Part shown: positions 1-9,144 of the stretch, piece by piece | Layout of the letters: every line of letters starts with the position of its first letter | How positions within the stretch are numbered: position 1 is the first letter of the stretch | Position numbers and translations under genes: made by a program | Source of the DNA: Geothrix fermentans DSM 14018 | Lineage (GTDB): Bacteria; Acidobacteriota; Holophagae; Holophagales; Holophagaceae | DNA: 64,000 nucleotides | NCBI RefSeq assembly: GCF_000428885.1 | Contig: NZ_KE386810.1 | Span: forward strand, 84,217-148,216 | Direction: 5' to 3' | The notes under the pieces: model-generated | What the model saw: only the letters and a program-made list of their open reading frames with translations | What the model was told of the DNA's origin: nothing | Databases searched by the model: none

Positions 1-9
1 GGTCCTGAC

Positions 10-3000
10 ATGCGCTGGTTCCGCCCGATCCTCACCCTGCTGCTGCCCGCGATCCTGCTCATGCCCACCACGGGCACGGCCCAGAAGCGCAGCCCCGAGG
101 CCCCTTGGCGGGAGGGCGGATGGACCGGCGCCTTCGCCAACCTGAGGCCCACGCTGCCCGGGAAGCCGGGGCAGCTGGAGGCGGCGGGACCCATCCCGGC
201 CGAGGCGCGCATCCGCATCTACCGGGTCGAGGATCCGGAGTCCCTGCTGAAGAAGGTCCTGGCGGACCGGAGCCGCTCCGTGGCCGAAGGCGGGCGCGGC
301 GTCCAGGATCCCCTCGACCTGCTGCGCGAGGCCGTCCTCTGGGGCGGGCGGCGGGCCTTCGTCACGGTCCACCGCACGGCCACCCAGGGCCTCCGCGACG
401 CGGCCAAGCAGACGGACCGCCTGCGCTCGGCGCGCACCTCGCCGGACCGGGTCCGCGAAGGCGCCGCCCTGCCCATCGAAGGCCAGCCGGGGATCACCTT
501 CATCACCGAGCTCGTACCCCGCGTCGCAGAGGACATCGCCGGAAAGAAGGGACGCCCGGAAGATGAGTCCGGGGACGAGGGCTTCCTCAGCCGGGTGGAT
601 CTGCCCGCCCAGGCCGCGGGCCTCTATCTGGTGGAGGTGCTGCGCGGCAGCGATGCGGCCTACGTGCCGTGGCTCGTCACGGACCTGGCCCTGCTGTCCG
701 AGCAGGACGGCTCGCGCCTCCGCGTGCGCGCCGTGGATGCGCGGGACGGCTCGGCCAGGGCCGCCGTGTCGGGCCAGATCCTCGAGGGTCCCAAGGCCCA
801 GCCCCTGGCCTTCGACGGCGCCGGAACCGCCGAAGCCGCCGCCACGCCCGGGGTGCGCCGGGTGGTGGTGGCCCGCGCCGGGGCGAGCTTCGCCCTGCTG
901 GCCAGCGAGGGGCAGGGCTCCGCAGCGGTGCGCCAGCGCCTCTACGCCTTCACGGAGCGGCCCCTCTACCGGCCGGGCCAGGAGGTCTTCGCCAAGGCCA
1001 TCCTCCGTCGGGTGGAGGATGGCGAGAATCGCGTGGCGGGCGGAGCGGCGGCCCTCCCCTTCACGGTGCTCGATCCCGAGGACACCAAGGTGACGGAGGG
1101 ACAGGCGAAGCTGATGAGCGCCGAGACCGGCACCTACGCCGCCCAGTTCACCCTGCCGGGCGCGGGCCGGCTGGGCCTCTACCGCCTCGTGTTCCAGGGG
1201 CCCCAGGGGCCGGGCCAGGCCGAGTTCAAGGTGGAGCAGTTCGTGAAGCCCGCCTTCGAGGTGAAGGTCACGGCCGCCAAGGCCAAGGTGGGCCTGGGTG
1301 ACCTGCTGGCCTTCCATGCCAATGCCCGCTATTTCTACGGTGCCGCCGTGCGCGGGGCCAAGGCGGACTGGTTCCTCTACAAGGTCGTGCCGCCCAAGGC
1401 CCGGTGGATCTGGGACGACGAGGACGCCGGCCCCGCGCCCGAGCTCATGGAGAGCGGCCAGCTGGAGCTGGATGAGGAAGGCCAGGCGGACCTGCCCACC
1501 TTCAAGGCCGAGAGCGACGGTCTCTGGCGCATGGTGGTGAAGGTGGCCGATGCCTCGGGCCAGCGGAACAGCGGCCAGGCCCAGGTGCGGGCCGCCGCCG
1601 GCGACCTGGTGCTGATGATCGCCTCGGACCGGCAGGTGGCCCTGCCCGGGAAGCCCTTCCAGGTGACGGCCCGGGCCCTGGACTTGGATGGCAAGGAGGT
1701 GCCGGGGGTGGCCATCGCCCTGCGCGCCGCCCGCATCGTGGCGCAGAAGGACTCCGCCTACTGGTGGTCCCGTCCCAATGCCTTGAAGCCTGGCGAGACC
1801 GTGGCCTCGGCCCAGGGCCCCCAGGCCATGCTGAGCATTCCCGAGGGCGGCGCCTTCCTGCTGGTGGCCGAGGCCCGCGATTCGAAGGGCCGCCCCGTGA
1901 CCGCCCAGCGGCAGATCACTGTGGCCGCCGAAGGCACGCCGCTCCCCGCCGTGCCGGACCTCCGTGCCGCCGCCGACAAGCCCGAGTACCAGCCCGGCGA
2001 CACCGCCCGGGTCCTCGTGCAGCTCCCCCGGCCCCGGCTGACTCTGCACTGGGCCCTGGAGCACGAGGACCTCGGCCGGCACCAGAGCCGGGTCGTCCAG
2101 GGCACCACGGCCCTGATCGAGATCCCCGTCACCGCCGCCATGCAGCCCAATGTCTGGGCCGTGTTCGAGATCGTGAGCGAAGGCCGCCGCCAGATGGTGG
2201 AAGTGCCGCTCCGCGTGCCGAAGCGGGACCGGAGGCTGTCGGTGGCCGTCTTCACCGACAAGGACCGCTACCAGCCCGGCCAGCCCATGAAGGTGTCCGT
2301 GGAGGTGAAGGACGCTTCCGGGAAGCCCTCTGCCGCGGACCTCAGTGTGGGCGTGGTGGACGAAGCCATCTATGCCCTGAGCCAGGAGCTGAGCCCCGAT
2401 CCCGTGCGCTTCTTCCATCCCACGCGCCGCCATGGCGTGCTGCGGTCGGGCTCCACGGACTGGAGCTTCCACGACCTGCTGCGCCGGCAGCGTCCCGTGT
2501 GGAGTCTCAAGCAGACGAAGCGCGGTGACTTCAAGGCCGATGACGACGACAAGGTACGCCAGAACTTCAAGGACACCGCCCACTGGGCGCCCTTCGTGGC
2601 CGCGGGCCGGGATGGGCGGGCCAGCGTGGACCTGGTGCTGCCGGACAACCTGACGGCCTGGCGGGCCACGGCCACGGCGATCACCTCCGACACCAAGGTG
2701 GGCGTGGGGCGGGCCTCGAAGCCGGCTTCCAAGCCCCTGCAGGTGGCGCTCACCCTTCCGCGCACGCTCAGCGTGGGCGAGGAGGCCCGGGCCATCGCCC
2801 TGGTACGGAACCTCTCGGGCCAGCCCATCCAGGGGAAGATCCGGCTGGAGGTCCAGAACGGGCGCTTCTCGGGGGCGCCCGAAGGCACCTTCTCGCTCCA
2901 GGACCAGGGCGAGTACCGCTTCGCCCTGCCGCTCTTCTCGGACAAGACCGGGCCACTGACGGTCACGGCCCGGGTGGAGGGCGGGGGCCTGAAGGATGCG

Positions 3001-4767
3001 GAGCGGCAGCGCGTCGTGGTGCAGGACCAGTTGGTGCCCGCCTCCCTGTCCGGCTCCATCCTGCTGGACGGCGGGAGCCAGACGGTCACGATCCCGGCAC
3101 CTCCCTCCGCCAAGGGCGAGGCGGCCCTGGTGCTCACGCCCGTGGGCAACCTGGAGCACCTGGCGGCGCCCTCGCTGCCCTACCTCATCGGCTACCCCTA
3201 CGGGTGTGTGGAGCAGACGCTGTCCAGCTTCGTGCCCAACCTGCTGGTGGCGGACCTGGTGAAGCAGGGCGCCATGCCGGATCTGGACTGGAAGCAGCTC
3301 ACGAACCTGGACCGCAACATCCGGGACGGCGTGTTCAAGGTCTACGGCTACCAGATGACCAACGGCGGCTGGGGCTGGTACGCGCCCAACGACTTCGGGC
3401 TGGAGGCCAATCCCCACACCACCGGCTACGCCATCCAGAGCTTCGCCACCATGAAGCGCCTCGGCTACGCGGTGGACGAGGGGGTCTACCGTCGGGGCCG
3501 CATGGCCGCCCTGAGCCTCTTCCAGCAGGTGGCTCGGCAGGCGGACCAGGCGACGGCGGTCCAGCGCCAGCGGAACAGCCACGGCCAGACCGCCGATCCC
3601 CAGGCGGATGCGGCCTTCCTGCTGACCTCCCTGGCCCAGACCGGCGAGCCCATCGCAGGTCTGGTGGACAGCGCCGCGGACAAGGTGCTGCGGGGCCAGT
3701 GGTCCGGCGATCACGTGCTGGCCCTGGTGGCCCTGGCCGCCGCCCAGGCGAAGCATCCCAAGGCGGCGCCCCTGGCCGAGCGCCTGGAGCAGCGGGCGGT
3801 GGTGAAGGGCGGCCTGGCCCGCTGGGAGGGCCGCCGCGAGGCCTGGTGGGGTTACGCCTCCGGCGACGTGGTGCCCACGGTGATGGCACTGAAAGCCCTC
3901 TCCCTGGCGCGGCCGCGCTCGCCCCTGATCCGCCAGGGCGAGACCTTCCTGGCCTCGGAGTACCGCGGCTACGGCTGGTATTCCACCTGGAGCACCAGCC
4001 AGATCGTGGACCTGCTGCCCTACCTCCTGAAGACCCGCAAGCTGGACTGGGGAGCCCTCTCGATCCAGGCCTCGGTGCAGGGGGGCCCCACCTGGGACTT
4101 CAAGGAACGGCCCCAGGCCCGCCGCTGGAACGCCCGGGAGGCCCGGGCCGGCACCTTCGCCATGGCTGAGCCGAGGCCCGTGACCGTGAGCGCCAGCGGC
4201 CGGGGGCTGCTCGTGTGGACCTACGCCTACCAGGTGCCCGGCAGTGCCGCGGGCGTGCCCAAGGGCGACGCGTCCACGGCGCTGCGCATGTCCGTGACCC
4301 GCGACCTGTGGCGCCTGCGGACGCCCCAGCAGACCGGCCACGCCAGCCAGGGCTGGGTCCGCCAGCCCTGGACCGGCACGCTGAAGGCGGGCGAGGAGGC
4401 CTGGATGCAGGTGTCCTTCCGTACGGACCGCGACGCGGACTACGTGATGCTGGAGGTGCCCATCCCCGGCGGTCTCAACCCCACCGTGAAGCTCGAGGGC
4501 TTCGTGCTGGAAGGGAAGGCCTTCACCGAGGAAGGCGCCTCGGACCGCTGGGTGAAGCCGCGGATCGAGGTGCACTCCGACAAGGTGACGTTCCTGTTCC
4601 CCCACACCTGGAGCTGGGATACGCAGACCGTCCGGATCCTCCTGCGGGCCGGCATGGCGGGCCACTACCGGCTCAGGCCGGCGAAGCTGAGCCTCATGTC
4701 GAACGAAGGCCAGTGGGTCACCAGCGACGGACTGGACCTGAAGGTGGTGGATGGAGGTGCGCGATGA
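10..4767 (+). CDS. Alpha-2-macroglobulin family protein (YfaS-like)
   Basis: Large secreted or periplasmic protease-trap protein of 1585 residues, the usual size for bacterial alpha-2-macroglobulins. An N-terminal signal peptide (hydrophobic LTLLLPAILLMP, cleavage near TAQ) is followed by macroglobulin-like domains. A bait-like region (about 800-850) precedes the conserved A2M block, with NFKDTAHWAPF near 855 and LPDNLTAWR near 880. The thioester motif GCVEQ is intact, with Cys1066 and Gln1069, so covalent capture of an attacking protease is plausible. An alpha-alpha toroid (for example NGGWGWY) and a receptor-binding-like C-terminus follow. In this family, cutting of the bait triggers thioester attack on the protease. 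The stop overlaps the next start (ATGA), which begins a four-gene run of envelope proteins. Only 9 bases lie upstream in the window, so the promoter is out of view. The start rests on the signal peptide. Confidence 0.93.
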   Translation: MRWFRPILTLLLPAILLMPTTGTAQKRSPEAPWREGGWTGAFANLRPTLPGKPGQLEAAGPIPAEARIRIYRVEDPESLLKKVLADRSRSVAEGGRGVQDPLDLLREAVLWGGRRAFVTVHRTATQGLRDAAKQTDRLRSARTSPDRVREGAALPIEGQPGITFITELVPRVAEDIAGKKGRPEDESGDEGFLSRVDLPAQAAGLYLVEVLRGSDAAYVPWLVTDLALLSEQDGSRLRVRAVDARDGSARAAVSGQILEGPKAQPLAFDGAGTAEAAATPGVRRVVVARAGASFALLASEGQGSAAVRQRLYAFTERPLYRPGQEVFAKAILRRVEDGENRVAGGAAALPFTVLDPEDTKVTEGQAKLMSAETGTYAAQFTLPGAGRLGLYRLVFQGPQGPGQAEFKVEQFVKPAFEVKVTAAKAKVGLGDLLAFHANARYFYGAAVRGAKADWFLYKVVPPKARWIWDDEDAGPAPELMESGQLELDEEGQADLPTFKAESDGLWRMVVKVADASGQRNSGQAQVRAAAGDLVLMIASDRQVALPGKPFQVTARALDLDGKEVPGVAIALRAARIVAQKDSAYWWSRPNALKPGETVASAQGPQAMLSIPEGGAFLLVAEARDSKGRPVTAQRQITVAAEGTPLPAVPDLRAAADKPEYQPGDTARVLVQLPRPRLTLHWALEHEDLGRHQSRVVQGTTALIEIPVTAAMQPNVWAVFEIVSEGRRQMVEVPLRVPKRDRRLSVAVFTDKDRYQPGQPMKVSVEVKDASGKPSAADLSVGVVDEAIYALSQELSPDPVRFFHPTRRHGVLRSGSTDWSFHDLLRRQRPVWSLKQTKRGDFKADDDDKVRQNFKDTAHWAPFVAAGRDGRASVDLVLPDNLTAWRATATAITSDTKVGVGRASKPASKPLQVALTLPRTLSVGEEARAIALVRNLSGQPIQGKIRLEVQNGRFSGAPEGTFSLQDQGEYRFALPLFSDKTGPLTVTARVEGGGLKDAERQRVVVQDQLVPASLSGSILLDGGSQTVTIPAPPSAKGEAALVLTPVGNLEHLAAPSLPYLIGYPYGCVEQTLSSFVPNLLVADLVKQGAMPDLDWKQLTNLDRNIRDGVFKVYGYQMTNGGWGWYAPNDFGLEANPHTTGYAIQSFATMKRLGYAVDEGVYRRGRMAALSLFQQVARQADQATAVQRQRNSHGQTADPQADAAFLLTSLAQTGEPIAGLVDSAADKVLRGQWSGDHVLALVALAAAQAKHPKAAPLAERLEQRAVVKGGLARWEGRREAWWGYASGDVVPTVMALKALSLARPRSPLIRQGETFLASEYRGYGWYSTWSTSQIVDLLPYLLKTRKLDWGALSIQASVQGGPTWDFKERPQARRWNAREARAGTFAMAEPRPVTVSASGRGLLVWTYAYQVPGSAAGVPKGDASTALRMSVTRDLWRLRTPQQTGHASQGWVRQPWTGTLKAGEEAWMQVSFRTDRDADYVMLEVPIPGGLNPTVKLEGFVLEGKAFTEEGASDRWVKPRIEVHSDKVTFLFPHTWSWDTQTVRILLRAGMAGHYRLRPAKLSLMSNEGQWVTSDGLDLKVVDGGAR

Positions 4768-5630
4768 GGTCCGTGCTGATCCTGTCCCTCCTGGTGTCCG
4801 CCTCCTTCCTGGCGGCCCAGAAGCCCCGAGCGGCCACCCCGCCGGCGGCCGCCTACGCGCCCGACCTCAAGCAGTGGCGCCTGGAGGTGTCGCCGGCCCT
4901 GGGGGGCTGGTCCGGCGACCGCACGGTGGCGCTCAAGGTGAAGCTGGTGGATCCCAGGGACCCGAATCCTCCCAGGGACGAGCCCCAGCCGCGCTTCTAC
5001 GATGGAGAGGACGAGGGAGAGGAAGGGGACGGCGGGATGCCGGCCGAGGACACCCGCACCGCCGACCAGCTGCGCCGGGAGCGGCTGGCGCGGGAGGCGG
5101 AGGCTGCCCGCAACGCCTGGCGCTCCCGCACGCTGCTGGTGTGGCTCAACGGCGCCTCCATGCGCTGGCAGACCAGCGTGGGTACCACCTTGAACATGGA
5201 GCTCACCGCCCAGAACGGCGAGAACCGGCTGGAGATCCTGGAGCCGGACTCGGGCCTGAAGGTGGTGCGGAGCTGGTGGGTGTCCACCACCCGCACGCGG
5301 CTCCGGGTGGTGAGCATCCAGGCCAACGACGAGTACGTCAGCGGCAGCCTCCAGGTGCAGGAACCGGACGGGGCCCTGGCGCAGGGCGGACGCCGCACGC
5401 CCTCGGGCGGCATGCTGCGCTGGTCCGGCGAGTACACCCACGACACGCCGCCCCCGGGCACCTACGCGCTGAAGTGGACCGGCGGCTGGCGGGGAGGCCG
5501 TCCCGCCCGCATCCACGTGGAGGCCGTGCTCGACGGGGGCACGGACCAGGAGCGGCGCTGGACCTGGGAGCGCCTCATCCTGCCGGGCTCGGGCCCTGTC
5601 ATGCTGGGGACCTTCGATGTGGAACCCTAG
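4764..5630 (+). CDS. Secreted protein of the alpha-2-macroglobulin cluster, unknown function
   Basis: Predicted 288-residue exported protein starting at the ATG that overlaps the macroglobulin stop by 4 bases. A signal peptide (MRSVLILSLLVSASFLAAQ) leads into a beta-rich sequence with an acidic patch (EDEGEEGDGG, about residues 86-95) and a later region rich in W and T. The position recalls the small secreted proteins (DUF1175, DUF2135 families) encoded beside yfaS in enterobacteria; I recognise the context rather than the sequence, and assign no reaction. The ending (ERLILPGSGPVMLGTFDVEP) fits an immunoglobulin-like beta domain, which is inference. It overlaps the next gene by 14 bases, so translation is probably coupled. 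Confidence 0.75.
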   Translation: MRSVLILSLLVSASFLAAQKPRAATPPAAAYAPDLKQWRLEVSPALGGWSGDRTVALKVKLVDPRDPNPPRDEPQPRFYDGEDEGEEGDGGMPAEDTRTADQLRRERLAREAEAARNAWRSRTLLVWLNGASMRWQTSVGTTLNMELTAQNGENRLEILEPDSGLKVVRSWWVSTTRTRLRVVSIQANDEYVSGSLQVQEPDGALAQGGRRTPSGGMLRWSGEYTHDTPPPGTYALKWTGGWRGGRPARIHVEAVLDGGTDQERRWTWERLILPGSGPVMLGTFDVEP

Positions 5631-6447
5631 GCTGATCGGCGCCCTGCTAGCCTCCTGCCTCCTGGCCGCCCAGCCGGCGGCGGAGGAGAAGCCCGCGCCC
5701 GCGGTGGTGGCCGCGGCCCGGGCGCCGGTCCTCCGGCCCGGCGAAGGTTTCGCCATCACCCTGGGGGATGGGGAGGTGCATGCCTTCGGCGAGGCGCGGA
5801 AGGAGGCCCCCATGGGCAGCCTGGCCAAGCTGGTCTGGATGAAGCTGGAAGGGGGCGAGTGGTCCGCCTCCGGCGTCCAGTACCGCTGCAAGGGGGCCGA
5901 GGGGCCCTTCGTCTGCTGGAACCGCGAGGGCCACGGCCGCGTGGACCTGTCCCGGGCCCTCCAGGAGAGCTGCAACCTCGCCTTCCTGGCCTGGATCGCG
6001 GGCGCGCGCGAGCGCTGGGCGCAGGACTACGGCCCGGACGCGGCCAGGGCCCGGTTGGAGGAGACCTTCGGGCCCTTCCTCGGGCGGCGCATGCCCCCGG
6101 GCGAGGGGCTTCCCCCGCTGACGGCGGCCTGGGTGGGCGACGGCGATCTGCTGCGCACCAGCCCCGAGGCCTTCCTGCGCTGGCTCATGGACCCTGGCCA
6201 GATGGAGGTCGTCACCTTCGGCAAGCGCTACCTGGCCGGCTTCTGGGCGGAGGTGAAGGACCTGTTCGGCCGGGAGGACTGGTGGTTCAAGACCGGCACG
6301 GGCCCGGTGCCTGGCGATCCCTCGGCCACCGGCGCCTGGGTGGCGGGCGGCCGGCGCTCGGTCCTGGTGGTGCTCCACCTGCCGCGGGGACGCGGCAAAC
6401 AGGAGGGCATGACGCGCATCCGGGAGATCCTGGGGCTGAAGCCTTGA
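5617..6447 (+). CDS. Serine-transpeptidase/beta-lactamase-fold protein (YfaQ N-terminal-like)
   Basis: 276 residues with a signal peptide (IGALLASCLLAAQPA). The three signature motifs of the penicillin-binding-protein/class A beta-lactamase fold appear in order: SLAK (Ser68, Lys71), SCN (118-120) and KTG (225-227, in WWFKTGTGP). Two further cysteines (91 and 100) flank the region between the first two motifs. The family acylates peptidoglycan stem peptides or beta-lactams; whether this member is a carboxypeptidase, a sensor or inactive cannot be read from sequence. From memory, the enterobacterial YfaQ/DUF2300 protein combines a similar SxxK segment with a SpoIID-like segment; here these occur as two adjacent genes. 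The ATG lies inside the previous gene, and the stop overlaps the next start (TTGA). Confidence 0.78.
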   Translation: MWNPRLIGALLASCLLAAQPAAEEKPAPAVVAAARAPVLRPGEGFAITLGDGEVHAFGEARKEAPMGSLAKLVWMKLEGGEWSASGVQYRCKGAEGPFVCWNREGHGRVDLSRALQESCNLAFLAWIAGARERWAQDYGPDAARARLEETFGPFLGRRMPPGEGLPPLTAAWVGDGDLLRTSPEAFLRWLMDPGQMEVVTFGKRYLAGFWAEVKDLFGREDWWFKTGTGPVPGDPSATGAWVAGGRRSVLVVLHLPRGRGKQEGMTRIREILGLKP

Positions 6448-7919
6448 TCCTGCTGGCGGCTCCGGCGCCCGCGCCTCCCTTCCAGCCGCCGGTCATCGAA
6501 GGAGAGGGCGCCGGCCTGGAGGTCATGGAGGAGTCCCTGCGGGCAGCCTTCGCGTCCACCTCGGACTTCGGACCATGGCCTGCGGGGCCCTGGCACGTCC
6601 GCATCCATCCCGACGCCGCCGCCTTCGAGAAGGCCACGGGCGCGCCGGCCGGCCGCAGCGGGCAGTGGCAGGGGGACACCCTGCACCTGCGCCCCTGGGA
6701 TCAGCTCAGGCGGCGGGACCTCGGCGCCATCCTGCGCCACGAGCTGACCCACCGGCGCCTGCGGGACGCGCGCCTCCGGCGCTGGGAGGAAGAGGCCCGG
6801 TGCCTGTGGGCGGAGGGCCACGCCAGGCCGCCGCGGGCCTGGCCCGCCGCGCCGCCGGCGGGCGCCCAGGCGCGTCTCGACCGGGCCCTGGCGGGCGGCG
6901 CCACCCGCGAGCAGGCCTGGGCCTATCGCTGGCTGAGGGCCTGGCTCCGGGGTGGTCCCCTGCCGCACCCGCCGGAGCCCACCGGGGCCACCGCGGAAAG
7001 CTGGACCCGGGAGGCCCCGGTCCTGGCCGAAACCGTCACGGTGGTCTGGCCCGCGGAGCGCCTGCGGGGGCCCATGGCCGTGAATGGACACCAATTGTCG
7101 CATCGTTTGGGGAGGACCTGGCGCTTCCAGGGGGCCGTCCGGTTCCAGCCGGGCTTTCCGGTCGGGCCGCTCCGGGGCACGGTGCGGATCCGGGCCGAGC
7201 GCCACGGCTGGCGCCTGGCCTGGACGGCCTCCCGGACCGCCTGGATCGCCGCGGCGGCGGAGGGGGAGCTCGGCGCCGATGCGCCCTTCGAGGCCCGGCG
7301 GGCCCTGGCCGCGGTGCTGGACCGCTGGCTCGACGGCCACCCCCGGCAGCATCCGGCCGGCGCGCTCTGTCCGCTGACCCACTGCGCCGTGGTGCGGGGA
7401 GGCGCTATGCCGGGCACGATCCGGGCGGTCGAGGCGGCCCCGCCTCTGGACCTGGATCCCCGGTGGGCCTTCTTCACCGGTTCCGCCGGCGGTCATTCCC
7501 TGAGCCCCCGGGTGGTCTGGGGCGACGGACCGGCCGAGGCGGGCTCCGCCCCGGAGGTGCCGGAGGACCGCTGGACGGCCTGGGAGCGCACCCTGGAGGC
7601 CGCCCAGGTCGCCGCCCTGAAGCGGGACGTGGCCGCTGGACTGAAGCCGGGCCAGCTCGGGATGAGGCTGGGCGCCTCCGGGCCCTACGCGGTGGAAGCC
7701 CTGCGCCTGGCCGCGGGCCGGCGCTACGGGTGGACCACCTGGCCCAGCAATGTCTGTGAGGGCGAGTTGCGGCCGGACGGCTCCCTCCACCTGAAGGGGC
7801 GGGGCTGGGGCCACAACGTGGGCCTCTGCCTCAGCACCGCGCGCTTCCGCGCCGCCCAGGGCGCGGTGGCCGAGCAGATCCTCGCCGAGGCCTTTCCGCC
7901 TTCCTGGCGGCTGCCATGA
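6444..7919 (+). CDS. Zincin-like and SpoIID/LytB-like two-part protein
   Basis: About 491 residues from a TTG that overlaps the previous stop; an in-frame ATG at 6525 is the alternative. Two recognisable parts: an N-terminal segment resembling peptidase MA domains, with an HExxH zinc motif (HELTH, His99, Glu100, His103), and a C-terminal SpoIID/LytB-like segment ending in GWGHNVGLCLS (His457), the counterpart of the GHGVGMSQ motif. SpoIID proteins act on peptidoglycan glycan strands. Together with the neighbouring SxxK protein this suggests a wall-active partner of the macroglobulin. The N-terminus is hydrophobic but lacks a clear positive charge, so export is uncertain. The stop overlaps the GIY-YIG start by 4 bases. 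Confidence 0.72.
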   Translation: MILLAAPAPAPPFQPPVIEGEGAGLEVMEESLRAAFASTSDFGPWPAGPWHVRIHPDAAAFEKATGAPAGRSGQWQGDTLHLRPWDQLRRRDLGAILRHELTHRRLRDARLRRWEEEARCLWAEGHARPPRAWPAAPPAGAQARLDRALAGGATREQAWAYRWLRAWLRGGPLPHPPEPTGATAESWTREAPVLAETVTVVWPAERLRGPMAVNGHQLSHRLGRTWRFQGAVRFQPGFPVGPLRGTVRIRAERHGWRLAWTASRTAWIAAAAEGELGADAPFEARRALAAVLDRWLDGHPRQHPAGALCPLTHCAVVRGGAMPGTIRAVEAAPPLDLDPRWAFFTGSAGGHSLSPRVVWGDGPAEAGSAPEVPEDRWTAWERTLEAAQVAALKRDVAAGLKPGQLGMRLGASGPYAVEALRLAAGRRYGWTTWPSNVCEGELRPDGSLHLKGRGWGHNVGLCLSTARFRAAQGAVAEQILAEAFPPSWRLP

Positions 7920-8173
7920 CCTGGTTCGTCTACCTGGTCCGCTGCGGGGATGGGACCCTCTACTGCGGCATCGCCCTCGACGTGGCGGCGCGGCTGGAGC
8001 AGCACCGGGCGGGCCGGGGCGCCAAGTACACCCGCGGCCGCGGGCCCCTGGAACTGGCGTACCAGGAGGCCTGCGGCTCGAAGACGGAGGCCCTGCGGCG
8101 GGAGAGGTCCCTCAAGCGCATGAAGCGCCCAGCGAAGGAGGCCCTGGTCGCCGGCGCTACAGGAAGACCGTGA
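7916..8173 (+). CDS. GIY-YIG nuclease family protein (UPF0213-like)
   Basis: 85-residue single-domain protein. The GIY-YIG core is visible as FVYLVRCGDGTLYCGIALD, with the second Y-x-G element as YCG, then RLEQHRAGRGAKYT and the Arg-rich helix ALRRERSLKRMKR. The size and layout match the small YhbQ/UPF0213 group, putative structure-specific DNA nucleases or repair helpers whose cellular role is not settled. It starts at an ATGA overlap with the upstream gene, although its function seems unrelated to the envelope cluster. Its last 17 bases overlap the 3' end of the convergent gene on the other strand. Confidence 0.9.
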   Translation: MTWFVYLVRCGDGTLYCGIALDVAARLEQHRAGRGAKYTRGRGPLELAYQEACGSKTEALRRERSLKRMKRPAKEALVAGATGRP

Positions 8174-8975
8174 TCGCGATGCGGATGCCTGGATAGCGGG
8201 GATTGACCAGGTAGTAGCCGTCGCCGTAGTAGTCGATGTACACGCGGTCGGCCATGTACCAGTCATCCACCCAGAACTCCGGCCAGGGGTCCACGATGAG
8301 GAACCAGTAGCCTCCGCAGCGGAACCGGGGGTAGCCCTGGTAGATCACCGGGCGGGTGCCGATGAGGAAGGGGTGGCTGATGCCGAAGCGGGAGACGAAC
8401 TGCGGCTCGGGAATCCGGTAGCCGCCATAGCCTCCGCGCTGGGCCCAGGTGCGGTGGTCGCGCTCCCAGTGCTCGGCGCGATGCTCCCGCCAGGTGGCGC
8501 GGGCCGGCCAGGCATTCCGGCGCCAGGTGTCACGGCCCTGCCAGGCGCGGGCGGTGTCAGCCGCGCGCGGGGAGGGGCGCGCCTCCCGGCCCTGCGGGCG
8601 GGACGGCTCCCGCTCCGAGGGGGCGCGGAAGGTCCGCGGCTCCCCCCGCTCCATGCGGCCTTCAGGGCGGCCTTCGGGGCGTCCCTCGGAGCGCCCTTCG
8701 GGGCGGCCGGGCCGCTCGGGCCTGGCCTGGCGCTCGGGTCCAGGCATGGGGCGGGACCGCTCCATCTCCCTGGATGGGCGGGCGGCCTGGGGGGCCGACC
8801 GCGCGGGCGGCTGCTCCCGTCCCCGTTCCGGGGCGCGGCCCTGTTCGCGCCCCTGCTCGCGGGGACGCTCAGGCCGGGAACCTTCTTCGCGGCGGTCCCT
8901 CTGGGCCGCGACAGGTACGGCCAGAGCGGCCAGAAGCAAGAGGACCAAGGTGCTGGACGTTCGGTGGCGTGTCAT
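8157..8975 (-). CDS. Arg/Pro-rich low-complexity exported protein
   Basis: 272 residues. Signal peptide (STLVLLLLAALAVPVAAQ), then about 120 residues of Arg/Pro/Glu low-complexity sequence with EGRP-type tandem units (around residues 85-105), then a structured aromatic C-terminus containing VIYQGYPRFRCGGYWFLIV and repeated D-x-Y/W patches. The tail recalls the RcnB-like and YXWXXW-type periplasmic proteins of proteobacteria, but I do not assign it to a family. A strong ribosome-binding site (GGAGGAG, 3 bases before the ATG) supports the start. It is a lone gene, convergent with the GIY-YIG gene. The low complexity probably arose by slippage. Confidence 0.7.
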   Translation of the reverse strand: MTRHRTSSTLVLLLLAALAVPVAAQRDRREEGSRPERPREQGREQGRAPERGREQPPARSAPQAARPSREMERSRPMPGPERQARPERPGRPEGRSEGRPEGRPEGRMERGEPRTFRAPSEREPSRPQGREARPSPRAADTARAWQGRDTWRRNAWPARATWREHRAEHWERDHRTWAQRGGYGGYRIPEPQFVSRFGISHPFLIGTRPVIYQGYPRFRCGGYWFLIVDPWPEFWVDDWYMADRVYIDYYGDGYYLVNPRYPGIRIAITVFL

Positions 8976-9144
8976 GGACTCCTCCCTTCCGCGCCCTCGA
9001 TGGAGGCACTGGATAAGATGCGGAGATTGCAGGATCAGTGCCAGTCAACGTCCCGGGCTGCAAACGGATGAGGCGCGGTAGGCCGTTCGGATGAGGCTCC
9101 ATCGCAAGGGCGCGCGCAGAGGCGCGGAACTGCGCTGCGCAGGA

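Noticed and set aside
4665..5975. Long minus-strand open frame opposite the secreted and SxxK genes (436 residues)
   Set aside because: It is antisense to genes with signal peptides and catalytic motifs, has an Arg/Gly/Ala-rich composition typical of GC-rich shadow frames, and shows no domain.
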